Source: CAWAYH01 sp963786195 (lineage in GTDB: Bacteria; Acidobacteriota; Vicinamibacteria; Vicinamibacterales; 2-12-FULL-66-21). Taken from it: DNA of 64,000 nt. This document shows positions 19,403-28,221 of the stretch, in pieces (position 1 is the first letter of the stretch; each line of letters begins with the position of its first letter). A program made the position numbers and the translations under genes. The DNA lies in NCBI GenBank assembly GCA_963786195.1, contig CAWAYH010000011.1, positions 310,001 to 374,000 on the forward strand. The letters run 5' to 3'. Below the pieces are notes generated by a model, which did no database searches, was not told the DNA's origin, and worked only from the letters and a program-made list of their open reading frames with translations.

Positions 19403-19453
19403 CCCTGTGACCGGACCGCGACGGCGATCGCGGCGGCGGCGACCACGCCGAAT

Positions 19454-20674
19454 TCAATCGTCATGACCCAGGCCGGCGTGATCCACCGGCCGCCGTGACG
19501 AGAGATCCCACACGATGTAAACCGGAAGGGCGCCCAGCGTCCAGGCGGTCAGCGGCACTGTCGCGGCGGTGAAGAGGAAAGGCGTGACGTACCACCAGTA
19601 CCACGGATAGATCACCGGTGCGCACGCGATAGCCAGGCCCATTGGCCACGCCCACGCAGCCGGATTGGTCTCGGACAGGCGCCAGCGAGCCCACCCAGCC
19701 GCGACGAGGCCGATGGTGACGGCAAACGCCGCCGCGATGCGCGGCTGCGACAACGCCGCCATCGCCGCGAACACGGGCCCGTTGAACCGGACACGATCGA
19801 CGACGTTCGACAAGGCCCCGAGAGGAATGTAGGGAATGTCACGTCCTGCGATGAAGGGCATGTAGAGCGCCACCAGACACGCCATGCCGATCAGCCCGTC
19901 GCGAACCCGGATCCGACCGACGAACAGGGGAGCCAGGACGATCGGCACGAGCTTGGTGGTGACCGCCAGTACGAAGGCCACCGACGCGAAGAGCGTCCGT
20001 CGTCGCGTCAGCCAGAACGCGGCCGTCACGATCCACAGCGCGCCCAGCGCGTCGATGTGGCCGCTGTGCGCGACTTCGAGCACGACGAGCGGGTTCCAGG
20101 CGTACGCCAGCGTCAGCCACTCCGATCGGTTCGTCACGACGAGCCATTGCCACAGGACGATCATCGTCAGGATGTCGCACGCCACGAGCGCCAGCTTCAT
20201 CGCGTAGGTGGAATCGCTCAGGCTCACGATCAGGCGGAAGAAGAGCTGTGCGCCCGGCGGATACGGCGTGCGATCGTGCGCGCTCGGCATTCTGGCCGTT
20301 TCGGGCGTGTGCGTATGAGCCAGGGCGGGATCGGCCGGCAGAACGGAGTACGGGTTGTAGCCGAGCAGTTGAACACGGCCGTCCCACAGGTAGCGCACCA
20401 TGTCGCTGTCTGCGCCCACCGGCGCGATCGCCGACGGAACCCGGAACGCCACCGCCAGCGCGAACGCCCAGTACAGCAGCCGCCGCGGCGCGCGCGGCTC
20501 GTGCCACACGCGCGCGAGCAGCAGCCCGTAGGCCACTGCTGCGAGCGCCGCGGACGCAAAGAAGATTCTCGATCCGAGTGGGGCCTTGGTGAGGACCAGG
20601 CCCAGGATCGCAATCAGGTAAAGAGCGCCGGTCCAGGCGAGCAGGCGGGGTATCGGGATCGACGCGAGCGGCAT
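19454..20674 (-). CDS. Polytopic glycosyltransferase (GT87/mannosyltransferase-like)
   Basis: A 406-residue membrane protein with about ten hydrophobic helices. The loop after the second or third helix has the C-type glycosyltransferase pattern: ADSDMVRYLWDGRVQLLGYNP (shortened), then RTPYPPGAQLFF, and HSGHIDALGALW. This resembles polyprenol-phosphate mannose-dependent transferases. The start is the ATG at 20674, about 35 bases after the cystathionine enzyme stop, so it may be read through from that operon. The frame stops with GLGHDD, but a neighbouring frame continues as WVMTIEFGVVAAAAIAVAV, a good final TM helix, ending near 19375. So a frameshift around 19490 is likely, and the true end may overlap the methyltransferase gene. 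Confidence 0.7.
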   Translation of the reverse strand: MPLASIPIPRLLAWTGALYLIAILGLVLTKAPLGSRIFFASAALAAVAYGLLLARVWHEPRAPRRLLYWAFALAVAFRVPSAIAPVGADSDMVRYLWDGRVQLLGYNPYSVLPADPALAHTHTPETARMPSAHDRTPYPPGAQLFFRLIVSLSDSTYAMKLALVACDILTMIVLWQWLVVTNRSEWLTLAYAWNPLVVLEVAHSGHIDALGALWIVTAAFWLTRRRTLFASVAFVLAVTTKLVPIVLAPLFVGRIRVRDGLIGMACLVALYMPFIAGRDIPYIPLGALSNVVDRVRFNGPVFAAMAALSQPRIAAAFAVTIGLVAAGWARWRLSETNPAAWAWPMGLAIACAPVIYPWYWWYVTPFLFTAATVPLTAWTLGALPVYIVWDLSSRRPVDHAGLGHDD

Positions 20675-20708
20675 TCCCGATGCATCGTCCCCTACCTCGC
20701 GGGATCCG

Positions 20709-21897
20709 TCAAACGCTGACTTCCAGGATCTGAGATTCCCGCGCGCTCTGAAGCGTCGCGAGTCCTTCGAGCAGATCGGCGACGAGGTCCTTCCGGTGCT
20801 CGCAGCCCGGCGACAGCCGTATGAGCGTGTCGGACAGACCGAGTGCTGGCTCGTTCGTCCGCCGGGATCGACGCGTGGGTCATCCGCGCCGGATGACAGA
20901 CGAGCGCCTTCACGCCGCCGAGACTCTCGCCCAGCGCAAAGAACCGCCGCGACGAGACGAACGACACGACTTCGTCGACCGTGCCGTCCAGCTCGAACGA
21001 CACCATCCCGCCGAATCCCGTCATCTGTTTGCGCGCGATCTCGTGTCCCGGATGATCGGATAGTCCTGGGAAGTACACGCGGCGAACCAGCGGATGTCCC
21101 TGCAGGGCTTCGGCAATCGCTGCGGCGTTGTCCGCGTGTCGCAGCATGCGCAGCTCGAGCGTCTTGAGCCCGCGCAGCGTCAGCCAGCAGTCGAACGGCG
21201 AGGGCACTGCGCCGGTGGCGTTCTGCAGGAACTTGATCGGTTCGAACACCGCCGGCATCGCCCGCCAGGACGGCGCCCTGGATGAGGTCGGAGTGGCCGG
21301 CCAGGTACTTCGTCACGCTGTGGACGACGATGTCGGCGCCGAGCTGGAACGGCTGCTGGAAGAGCGGCGTCGCGAACGTGTTGTCGACGACCACGAGCGC
21401 GCCCGCCGCGTGCGCCGCGGCGCTGATCGCCGCGATGTCGTACACGAGCAGGCGCGGGTTGGTCGGCGACTCGATCCAGACCAGCTTCGTCCGTTCGTTC
21501 AGCGCTTCGGTGAACTCGCGCTGATTCCCGACGTCGATCTGGCGCACGACGCAGCCAAGCGGCTGGAACACGCGGGTCAGCAGGCGATACGTGCCGCCGT
21601 AGACGTCGAGCGGAATGACGATCTCGTCGCCCGGTTTCAGACAGCGCCTGGAGCACGGCGTTCTCGGCGGCGAGCCCCGAGGCGAAGACGCGCCGCGTGG
21701 CGGACGCCTTCGAGATCGGCCAGCACCGCCTCGAGCCGGGCGCGCGTCGGGTTGTTCGTCCGGGAGTAGTCGAAGCCGCGGTGGACGCCTGGCGCGTCCT
21801 GCTCGTAGGTCGACGTCTGGAAGATCGGCGCGATGAGCGCGCCGGTTTCCGGCTCAGACGGCTGCTCCGGCGTGAATCGTCGTGTCGCGAACTCCAT
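20709..21897 (-). CDS. Cystathionine gamma-synthase/beta-lyase family PLP enzyme (four or more frameshifts)
   Basis: A trans-sulfuration enzyme, about 395 residues. Conserved pieces in order on the minus strand: ETGALIAPIFQTSTYEQDAP and FDYSRTNNPTRARLE (start), RRVFASGLAAENAVL, DEIVIPLDVYGGTYRLLTRVF, VDNTFATPLFQQP, HSVTKYLAGHSDLIQGAV (PLP lysine in SVTK), KFLQNATGAVPSPFDCWL, FFALGESLGGVKALVCHPA, MTHASIPADE, and LGLSDTLIRLSPGCEH to the TGA at 20709-20711. Breaks occur near 21710, 21645, 21265 and 20850. All catalytic blocks are retained. The start ATG has AAAGGAA before it. It follows homoserine dehydrogenase and aspartokinase under a SAM riboswitch, which fits methionine synthesis; synthase versus lyase cannot be told apart here. 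Confidence 0.8.
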
Positions 21898-21918
21898 GAC
21901 TGTTCCTTTCTCTTCCAC

Positions 21919-22647
21919 TCACAAAAGAGCGTCTTCCACGTCACACACAACGGTTTGGCGTGACTCGCGATCGACCGTACGACGACCGGCAGCAGCGCCG
22001 CGCGCGCCGCTTCGAGCGCGAGCCGCTGCACGAGATCGCAGCCTCGATCGCGCCATCGCCAGGGCGGCGTCGTAATCGAGGACGGGGATCTGCCGTGCGT
22101 CCGGGTCGGTGTTGGGATCCGCTGAGAAATAGCCGGGAACGTCCTTGACCAGCTCGCAGCGAATCGGCGTCGAGGCCCGCCGCCAGCAGGACGGCCGTCA
22201 GGTCGGAGCCGCCTCGCCCGAGCGAGACCACGGCGTCGCCTGCGGCCCACGCGAGGAACCCGGGCACGACGACCACGTCGTTGAGCGCCAGCGACTGCGG
22301 AGGCGCAGCGCGCGCACGAGCGTTGGACCGCCGCTGTCGGACGCCGTCAGTCCGGTCTGGTGCACGTTGACCGCCCCGGCTCGACGCCGAGCGCATGCAG
22401 CGCGAGCACGAGCAGGGCGACCGAGCGAAGCTCACCTGTCGACCAGAGCAGATCGAGCGTCGTCGGCTCGGGCTCGGGACTCAGGTCGCGCGCGGCCGCG
22501 AGCAGCGCGTCTGTCGCGCCCTGCTCGGCCGACACGACGACAACGAACCGATTGCCGGGGCACTCGCCAGACGCGCGAGGCCACGAAGGCTGCGGCGCGT
22601 CGATACGCGCCCACGCCCGTGAGCACCGAGCCGCCGATCTTGATCAC
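21919..22647 (-). CDS. Aspartate kinase-like amino acid kinase domain protein (frameshifted)
   Basis: The minus-strand reading begins at a GTG (22647) with IKIGGSVLTGVGAYRRAAAF, the phosphate-binding KxGGS motif of aspartokinases. Later blocks are DVVVVPGFLAWAAGDAVVSL, LGRGGSDLTAVLLAAGLDAD and CELVKDVPGYFSADP, which are the ATP/aspartate-site blocks (GRGGSDxTA, KDVxGxxxADP). They lie in at least three frames, so the gene has several indels. A final part (LVQRLALEAARAALLPVVV) is in yet another frame, which leaves the exact stop uncertain. At about 240 residues it has the kinase domain but no ACT domains. It starts within about 10 bases of the homoserine dehydrogenase stop, and is the first step of the same pathway. 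Confidence 0.72.
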
Positions 22648-22655
22648 CGGTGACG

Positions 22656-23966
22656 TCAGTCACGCGGATCCTCCAGGGCCCGGAAGCAACTCGAGGAGCA
22701 CCCGGTCGCGGCCGCCAGGGCCGCCAGCGCGGCATCGATCCGGCCGCGCGGGCAGGGGTAGGTGATGAGCCACTGCGCGTCGGACCCGTTGCGGACGTCG
22801 CGCGACGAAGCGCGCTGGATCCAGACGCCATACGCGCCAAGGAGGTCGGCGATGTCGGCGCCGTGAGGCAACGCTGCCGGCGAGGTCAGGCGGACGAACC
22901 ACGACGTGGGCGCGGTCGTGTGAACCGCCCGGCGCGGTACACGCGGCCGTCCCGAAGGCCCGATCGCCCGCGAGCGCTCGACGACATCGTCGAGAATCGT
23001 CACCGCCGTGACGTCGGGACCCGCGCCCGGACCGGTGAAGCACAGCTCGGTACCCGTCTCGCTCTGCAGGCAGATGCCGTTGGTGACGCCGTTCACACGC
23101 GCGAGCGGATGCGCGGACGGCACGAACGCCGGTCCGACGAGTGCCGTGAGAGCGGTGCCGGACCATGCGGCGGAGGCGACGGCTTCAGCGTGCCGCCGAG
23201 CTCGTGCGCGTGCCGGAGGTCTCCCGCCGTCGACGTGGCCGATGCCGGTGGTCTCGATGTGCCCGGGCCGACGCGTCGAGCTGACCGAAGTGTCGAACGA
23301 GGATCGCGAGCTTTTCGGCGGCGTCGATGCCGTCGACGTCCATCGACGGATCCGGTTCCGCGAAGCCGAGGCGCTGCGCGTCGCGCGAGCGCGGCGTCGA
23401 GATCGATCGTCGGCGGTCCATCTCGGACAGGATGAAGTTCGTGGTGCCGTTGACGATGCCCGTCAGGCTCGAGACGCGCGCGGCGAGCGGCCGCCGCTCG
23501 AACGTGCCGAGGAACGGCACGCCGGCGATCACGCTGGCTTCGTAGCAGCAGCGGCACGCCGGCGCGGCAGCGGCGCTCGAGAATCTCGTCGCCGTGATGC
23601 GCGCGAGCAGCGACTTGTTGGCGGTCACCACGGGAATGCCGCGATCGAGCGCGTCGCGCACGATCGTCCGGGCCGGCTCCAGGCCGCCGAGCACTTCGAC
23701 GACGACGTCGGGGCGATCCGCGAGCAGCATCCGCGTGGCTCGTCCTGACCGGCACCGTGTCGGGGCGCCGCGGACGCAGATGGGTTCCGGACGAGCGCGC
23801 CCGTGAGCCGTAGCGTCCGGCCGAGCGCATCGGGCCGGCTGAGGGCGAGGCGGGCGACGGCCGATCCGACGTTGCCGAGACCGAGCAGGGCGACCCGCAC
23901 CTCGTCGGCGCTGGCTGCTCCTGGCTGCTCTGGAATCCGGACTGGGGCGACTTCTGTGACGGTCAT
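22656..23966 (-). CDS. hom: Homoserine dehydrogenase (many frameshifts)
   Basis: NAD(P)-dependent reduction of aspartate semialdehyde to homoserine. Blocks in order: VRVALLGLGNVGSAVARLAL (Rossmann GxGNVG), VVVEVLGGLEPARTIVRDAL, GIPVVTANKSLLA, YEASVIAGVPFLGTF, VSSLTGIVNGTTNFILSEM, LGFAEPDPSMDVDGIDAAEK and, at the C-terminus, HPLARVNGVTNGICLQSE and ELCFTGPGAGPDVTAVTILD. The GTTNFIL and DPSxDVDGxDAA motifs are diagnostic. Breaks are at about 23750, 23610, 23550, 23420, 23370 and 23170, several of them compensating pairs, which is what random indels produce. Start ATG at 23966; a SAM-I riboswitch lies 175 bases upstream. No obvious deletion. Confidence 0.82.
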
Positions 23967-24140
23967 TCCGGCTCTGCCTTTCTCACGGCCGTTCCAGGCC
24001 CGGACGCCACGCGTCCGCGCCAGACCGGCTGCGCTCGCTGTCATGCTGACAGGGGGCTCGGCATGAGCCCGGTCGAGCGCGACGGCAATCAATCAATGGG
24101 AGTGAGAAACTTCGTAAGACCGGAACGGTCTGCCGAGGCT

Positions 24141-24250
24141 CTTATCTCTCCCGGTTATCGGGCAGGAAGTAGCACCTTGGCTCGCGTCTCGATGGGCGGC
24201 CAGGTTGCTGTGGCGTCGTCGGGCCTGTTCCCTCAGCCACTCTGGATAAG
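24141..24250 (-). promoter_or_regulatory. SAM-I riboswitch (S-box)
   Basis: The minus strand reads CTTATCCAGAGTGGCTGAGG at its 5' end and GGGAGAGATAAG at its 3' end; CTTATC and GATAAG form P1. Between them are the diagnostic S-box blocks GAGGGAACAGGCCC, CAGCAACC and AAGGTGCTACTTCC. This aptamer binds S-adenosylmethionine and turns off methionine genes when SAM is high. It precedes homoserine dehydrogenase, aspartokinase and the cystathionine enzyme. Downstream (24117-24132) is a small hairpin AGACCG-TTC-CGGTCT without a T-run, so control may be at translation or Rho-dependent termination. Confidence 0.93.
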
Positions 24251-24360
24251 CGTCTGCAACGTGCGCAGACAGGAGGAGCGTAAGCCAATCCCGGGGTGGC
24301 TGTCAAGATGTGTGTATGTGGATATGTGGATGCTGGTTCTCGGGGGGCGCTCGGCGCTCG

Positions 24361-24402
24361 CCCCTCGACAAGGCTCGGGGCGGCCCTGAGCCTGTCGAAG
24401 GG
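24361..24402. repeat. REP-like hairpin element (copy 1)
   Basis: An imperfect inverted repeat: left side CTCGAC-AAG-GCTCGGGG, centre CGG, right side CCCTGAGC-CT-GTCGAAGGG. A cleaner copy lies at 31391-31432. Elements of this CCCTTCGACxxGCTCAGGG type are dispersed intergenic palindromes in many high-GC bacteria. It sits between the riboswitch leader and the LysE gene. Confidence 0.7.
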
Positions 24403-24433
24403 TCGGGGCTCGGGGCTCGGCTGGGGGCGCGGG

Positions 24434-25090
24434 CTATCGTCGCCCGAAGGCGAGCACGGCGGCAAGCGTAAGGAGCGCGACACCGGCGCACAACTCCAGA
24501 ATGATGCGCGCGCGGCCGCTCGCGAGCGAGCGCGACAGCGTGCCGCCGGCTGCCGCCCACGCGGCGTGCCAGGACACCGCCAGCGAGATGTGAACGGCGG
24601 TCAGCAGGAGCGCGCTCTGCACGAACGGCGCGCCTCGCGGAATGAACTGCGGCAGGATGACGAGGTAGAACGTCGCTAGCGATGGGTTCGCGATATTGGT
24701 AACGAAGCCCTCTCGAAGGTTGAGGAGTGCGGTTCGATCCGGCGCCGCGGTCTCGTCCCCGCGATCGACCGTGATCGCGCCTCCGTGACGCGCAAAGGTG
24801 ATCGCACGCCACACGGACTGCAGCCCGAGCCAGGCCAGGTAGAGGACTCCGGCCGTCCGGAGGACCGCCCAGATCGAGGGCCACCGTTGCAGCGCGAGCG
24901 CGAAACCGAACGCCGTCAGCAGTCCGTAGCACACCGACCCGGCGTTCGCGCCGACCGCCGTCTCGAGCCCACCCCGCGTGCCGCCACTGAGGCTGTTGCG
25001 AAGCACGACGGCCGTCGAGGCGCCCGGCGTCAGCACCAGAGGTACCGTCACCGCGAGAAAAGACCAGATCGGCAACACGTGGACAATCAT
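24434..25090 (-). CDS. LysE-family amino acid exporter
   Basis: A 218-residue inner-membrane protein with six hydrophobic helices. The LysE/RhtB signature is present: FLAVTVPLVLTPGASTAVVL at the N-terminus (PGP-like loop PGA), GLETAVGANAGSVCYGLL, GVLYLAWLGLQSVW, and LREGFVTNIANPSLATFYLV before the central helices. It would export amino acids or their derivatives. ATG at 25090 gives the usual start (MIVHVLPIWSF); an in-frame ATG at 25123 is also possible. The gene sits upstream of, and on the same strand as, the methionine operon, but is separated from it by the riboswitch leader. Confidence 0.85.
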   Translation of the reverse strand: MIVHVLPIWSFLAVTVPLVLTPGASTAVVLRNSLSGGTRGGLETAVGANAGSVCYGLLTAFGFALALQRWPSIWAVLRTAGVLYLAWLGLQSVWRAITFARHGGAITVDRGDETAAPDRTALLNLREGFVTNIANPSLATFYLVILPQFIPRGAPFVQSALLLTAVHISLAVSWHAAWAAAGGTLSRSLASGRARIILELCAGVALLTLAAVLAFGRR

Positions 25091-25146
25091 AAACGGCCCC
25101 GGCTGCATGCGCGGGCCAGCCACGTATTGGACTCGAGCTACGCCGA

Positions 25147-25962
25147 CTACTTACGCGACTTCTTCCACTCGTTGTAGCGCATCCGCAGCGTCTTGACAGG
25201 ATTCGAGTCCTCGGTCGGCTTGATGTCGCGGTCCGTGACGCTCATGTACAGCGCGTAGTGACCGTCGTTGAAGGACTCGCCGTTCTTGTCAGTCTTGTCC
25301 GCTCGAAGGATGTAAGAGACGTGGGCGGTGCGCGTCGTGCACGGCGCTTCGAGCTTCGGACCCTTTTCGCAGGAGCAGCGGCTGTCGCCGCCCTTCGCGT
25401 CGGCCGCCTCCATCGCCGCCATCACGCGATCCGTCAGCTCGCCGGACGCGGCCGTGAACGCCTGAACCGCATCCGTGACGACGGCCTCGTCGGTCAGGAT
25501 GTTGCCCTGAATCGAGTAGTAGATCTCGGTGCCGGCGACATGCCCCTGCCGGTCGAGCGATACCTTGCCGTTGGTCGACCCCGAAAAGCCCGCCATCCGG
25601 CCCTGCATATCGACGATCCCGAACTGGCGGCTTTCGATCCGTGGATCCTCGCGCAGAAGCACCAGGATCTGGTCGGGCGCCGTGCCTTTCTGCAGCTCGG
25701 TGAAGATCAGCAGCTGGTTCTTACGCGTGCGGTCGACGCCAGCCTGAGCCGCCGCGATGCCCACGCCAGGCACGACGATGGCCTGGATATCGCGGAGATC
25801 CTTCGCCGGAAATCCCTCAAGATTGGCCTGCAGGACGCACGTCGCAGAGGCGATGACCACGGTGCCGGTCTTCTTGTCGAGCGCTATAACAGACCACGTG
25901 GCAAACGCAGTAGAGTGAAAGCCGAAGAGGACGAGCGTTGTGAGCAGCAATGAGCGTCGCAT
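25147..25962 (-). CDS. Secreted DUF1028 (Ntn-hydrolase-like) protein
   Basis: A 271-residue protein with a signal peptide (MRRSLLLTTLVLFGFHSTAFA) directly followed by TWSVIALDKKTGTVVIASAT, the DUF1028 N-terminus. Other family blocks are VVPGVGIAAAQAGVD, LLREDPRIESRQFGIVDMQG and GNILTDEAVV. DUF1028 proteins are predicted Ntn-type hydrolases, in which the residue after cleavage could be the nucleophile, here Thr. A Cys-rich loop (RCSCEKGPKLEAPC) follows. The start codon overlaps the divergent PHP gene start (CATG). A TATAAT lies only 9 bases before the ATG. Confidence 0.78.
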   Translation of the reverse strand: MRRSLLLTTLVLFGFHSTAFATWSVIALDKKTGTVVIASATCVLQANLEGFPAKDLRDIQAIVVPGVGIAAAQAGVDRTRKNQLLIFTELQKGTAPDQILVLLREDPRIESRQFGIVDMQGRMAGFSGSTNGKVSLDRQGHVAGTEIYYSIQGNILTDEAVVTDAVQAFTAASGELTDRVMAAMEAADAKGGDSRCSCEKGPKLEAPCTTRTAHVSYILRADKTDKNGESFNDGHYALYMSVTDRDIKPTEDSNPVKTLRMRYNEWKKSRK

Positions 25963-25977
25963 GAGTCGCCGATTATA
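25960..25977. promoter_or_regulatory. Overlapping divergent start codons with a minus-strand -10 box
   Basis: The tetranucleotide CATG at 25960-25963 holds the ATG of the DUF1028 gene on the minus strand and the ATG of the PHP gene on the plus strand. On the minus strand a perfect TATAAT lies at 25977-25972, 9 bases before the ATG. Transcription starting 6-8 bases after it would give a leaderless or nearly leaderless mRNA. No Shine-Dalgarno site is seen for either gene. Confidence 0.5.
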
Positions 25978-26986
25978 CCCTCCCGTGGTCCGGCTCGCGC
26001 TCGCAATCCTGCTGACGGTCACCCTGATGCTGGCGGTGGGGCCGGTGAAGTCAGGGACGCAGGCGCCGTCAGGCGGGCGATGGTTCAAGGGCAATACGCA
26101 CACTCACACGACCGAGAGCGACGGAGACACGTCGCCAGACGAAGTGACGCGCTGGTATCGGGACCATGGGTATCACTTCCTGGTGCTCAGCGATCACAAC
26201 GTGCTGACGTCCGTCGACGCGCTGAATGCCCTGCACGGCAAGGACCGCGAGTTCCTGCTGATCAAGGGCGAGGAAGTCACCGATCGTTTCGAGGGGAAGC
26301 CCGTCCACATCAACGGGCTCGACGTCGCCGAGAAAGTGGAGCCGCAAAGCGGCAAATCGATTCTCGAGGTACTCCAGCGCAATGTGGACGCCATCCGCCG
26401 CGTCCGCGGCGTCCCGCACATCAATCACCCCAACTTCGGGTGGGCGCTGACGACCGAAGATCTTCAGCGCGTGCGGAACAACCGCCTGCTCGAGATCTTC
26501 AACGGTCACCCGCAGGTCAACAACGCGGGCGGTGGAGGAGTGCCGGGCATCGAGCAGGCCTGGGACGCCATCCTGTCGAGCGGCACGCTGCTCTACGGCA
26601 TCGCGGTGGACGATGCCCACACGTTCAGGGATCCGGGCAACCCCGCCGTGGCGGGTCCGGGGCGGGGATGGGTGACCGTTCGCGCCGGACGTCTCGAGCC
26701 GCGCGCGATCCTGTCCGCCCTGGAAGCGGGCGATTTCTATGCGTCGACCGGCGTCGAACTGACTGACTACAAGGTGACGCCCGAGAGCATGACGATCGTC
26801 GTCAGGAAGGACACCTGGGCGAAGTATCGAGTCCAGTTCATCGGCAAGGGCGGCCGGCTCCTGAGCGAAGCGCTCGACAGTCCGGCCGAGTACAGGTTCC
26901 GCGGCGACGAGGGGTACGTGCGCGCGAAGGTGATCGAAAGCAACGGCCGGCTGGCCTGGTGCCAGCCCGTGATGGTGGGTCGCTGA
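25961..26986 (+). CDS. Secreted PHP-domain metallohydrolase (CehA/McbA-like)
   Basis: A 341-residue exported protein. An N-terminal signal helix (VRLALAILLTVTLMLAVG) precedes a PHP domain with the metal ligands: GNTHTHTTESDGD (HxH), FLVLSDHN, KGEEVTD, INHPNFGW, and VDDAHTF. The C-terminal 90 residues form a small beta domain (GVELTDYKVTPESMTIVV). PHP proteins of this class hydrolyse phosphoesters or carbamates. ATG at 25961 is chosen because it gives the best signal peptide; a GTG at 25940 would overlap the divergent gene more. Confidence 0.8.
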   Translation: MSRRLYPPVVRLALAILLTVTLMLAVGPVKSGTQAPSGGRWFKGNTHTHTTESDGDTSPDEVTRWYRDHGYHFLVLSDHNVLTSVDALNALHGKDREFLLIKGEEVTDRFEGKPVHINGLDVAEKVEPQSGKSILEVLQRNVDAIRRVRGVPHINHPNFGWALTTEDLQRVRNNRLLEIFNGHPQVNNAGGGGVPGIEQAWDAILSSGTLLYGIAVDDAHTFRDPGNPAVAGPGRGWVTVRAGRLEPRAILSALEAGDFYASTGVELTDYKVTPESMTIVVRKDTWAKYRVQFIGKGGRLLSEALDSPAEYRFRGDEGYVRAKVIESNGRLAWCQPVMVGR

Positions 26987-26989
26987 GAG

Positions 26990-27517
26990 CTATCCCCCTG
27001 CCTGCCACCGCCTGATGGCATCCAGCGGATAGAGCAGCATGATGATGTTCAGCGTCAGGTTGTCCCGGATGTTCCAGAGCACGAACAGCTCGAGGAAGAC
27101 CGTCAGCGCAACGATGACCCAGACAGGCAGTCGAGCCGCGACCAGAAACCCCAGCACCATCGAGACGATGTCCGACACCGAGTTGATCACGCTGTCCCCG
27201 TAGTAATCGAGCGAGATCGTCGCGTTGCGATACCGGTTGATGATGAGGTCCGTGTTCTCGAGGATCTCCCAGCCGGATTCGATGACAGTCGCCGCCACCA
27301 GGCGCGCGCCGATCGGCCATCGCCGCGCGAAGAGGTGAAGCAGCCCGTAGAACGCGAACCCGTGGATGATGTGCGAGAAGGTGTACCAGTCGGAGAGATG
27401 CTGCGAGTTCTCCGAACTGACGACGACGCCGTGCCACATCTTGACGTAGCCGCACTTGCAGATCGGAATGCGGCCCATGGCGAGCAGCACCGCGGCCGCC
27501 GCCACGATCACGATCAA
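26990..27517 (-). CDS. DUF2585-family membrane protein
   Basis: A 175-residue membrane protein with the DUF2585 hallmarks: MGRIPICKCGYVKMWHG (two Cys), SENSQHLSDWYTFSHIIHGF and ESGWEILENTDLIINRYR. Four to five TM helices. Function unknown; the conserved His/Glu/Cys suggest a metal site. No ATG is in frame at the expected place; a TTG at 27517 is the best start, and the frame stays open upstream into the response regulator end. It lies 4 bases beyond the PHP gene stop on the opposite strand and 37 bases after the response regulator stop. Confidence 0.75.
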   Translation of the reverse strand: MIVIVAAAAVLLAMGRIPICKCGYVKMWHGVVVSSENSQHLSDWYTFSHIIHGFAFYGLLHLFARRWPIGARLVAATVIESGWEILENTDLIINRYRNATISLDYYGDSVINSVSDIVSMVLGFLVAARLPVWVIVALTVFLELFVLWNIRDNLTLNIIMLLYPLDAIRRWQAGG

Positions 27518-27554
27518 GACACCGAGCGTCCAGCGGATGCCGACGCGCCGGGAT

Positions 27555-28025
27555 TCAGTGCTTCCGATGGGTCTTCGCCTCGGGGCGCCGCGTCAGCTCG
27601 ACGGCGATCGCAGGCTTCTTGGTATCGGCCGGACGTGGCAGGCGTTTCTGCTGCAGCGCGCGTTTCAGCTCTGCAATCAGGTGTTCCGGCTGACAGGGTT
27701 TCAGCAGGATGGCGATGATGCCGGCGCGGTCGGCCCGCTCGTGCACGTCCGCGGCCCAGTACGCCGTCATGGCGACGACAGGGATGCCGCGCGTACGCGG
27801 CGTCACGCGCAGATCCGCCGCGAGCGAGAATCCATCGCGGCCGGGCAACGCGATGTCGGTGACGACAACGTCAGGCGCGAGCTGCAGCGACTGCGTGTAG
27901 CCATCTTCCGCGGTGCCGGCCTGCGCCACGCGGAACCCGCCGTTGGAGAGGAACTCCGCGTACCCTTCGCGGGCCTGCGGATCATCTTCGACCAGCAATA
28001 CGAGCGGTGGCTGCTGCACGGACAC
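27555..28025 (-). CDS. Single-domain response regulator (REC)
   Basis: About 155 residues, one receiver domain with a short basic tail (LTRRPEAKTHRKH). Receiver residues: VLLVEDDPQ (acidic pair), VVVTDIALPGRDG (phosphoacceptor D in VTD), VVAMTAYW (Thr) and ILLKPC (Lys). No output domain, so it is a CheY-like or Spo0F-like relay. Starts GTG at 28025 or GTG at 28019; AAGGGG fits the second one better. A longer upstream reading runs through the 18-bp tandem repeats and is rejected. No histidine kinase gene is adjacent. Confidence 0.85.
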   Translation of the reverse strand: MSVQQPPLVLLVEDDPQAREGYAEFLSNGGFRVAQAGTAEDGYTQSLQLAPDVVVTDIALPGRDGFSLAADLRVTPRTRGIPVVAMTAYWAADVHERADRAGIIAILLKPCQPEHLIAELKRALQQKRLPRPADTKKPAIAVELTRRPEAKTHRKH

Positions 28026-28156
28026 CCCTTGCGTCGAGACGCGTAGCGGCAGTGGTGAGAAGGGGAGTTCGACTATCGTACGCTTGCCCAGCTGCCGCGT
28101 CAAATGATAGCTCAGCAGAAATACGCCGATGCCGGATGATTTTAGGATTTCGTGCA

Positions 28157-28215
28157 GTTCTGCGCAGAACAGCCGAGGTGCGCAGAACAGCCGAGGTGCG
28201 CAGAACAGCCGAGGT
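28157..28215. repeat. Three 18-bp tandem repeats upstream of the response regulator
   Basis: The unit GCGCAGAACAGCCGAGGT is present three times without spacers at 28162-28179, 28180-28197 and 28198-28215. The first unit also completes a perfect 14-bp palindrome GTTCTGCGCAGAAC (28157-28170). The block lies between the bactofilin stop and the response regulator start on the minus strand. It could be a cluster of regulator sites or a chance slippage product. Confidence 0.75.
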
Positions 28216-28221
28216 GCGAGC

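Noticed and set aside
24114..24135. Intrinsic terminator of the riboswitch
   Set aside because: The AGACCG/CGGTCT stem is short and is followed by TACGAAG without a T-run, so it is mentioned but not annotated as a terminator.
28162..28215. CRISPR-like array
   Set aside because: The 18-bp units are directly adjacent with no spacers and only three copies; no cas genes are near.
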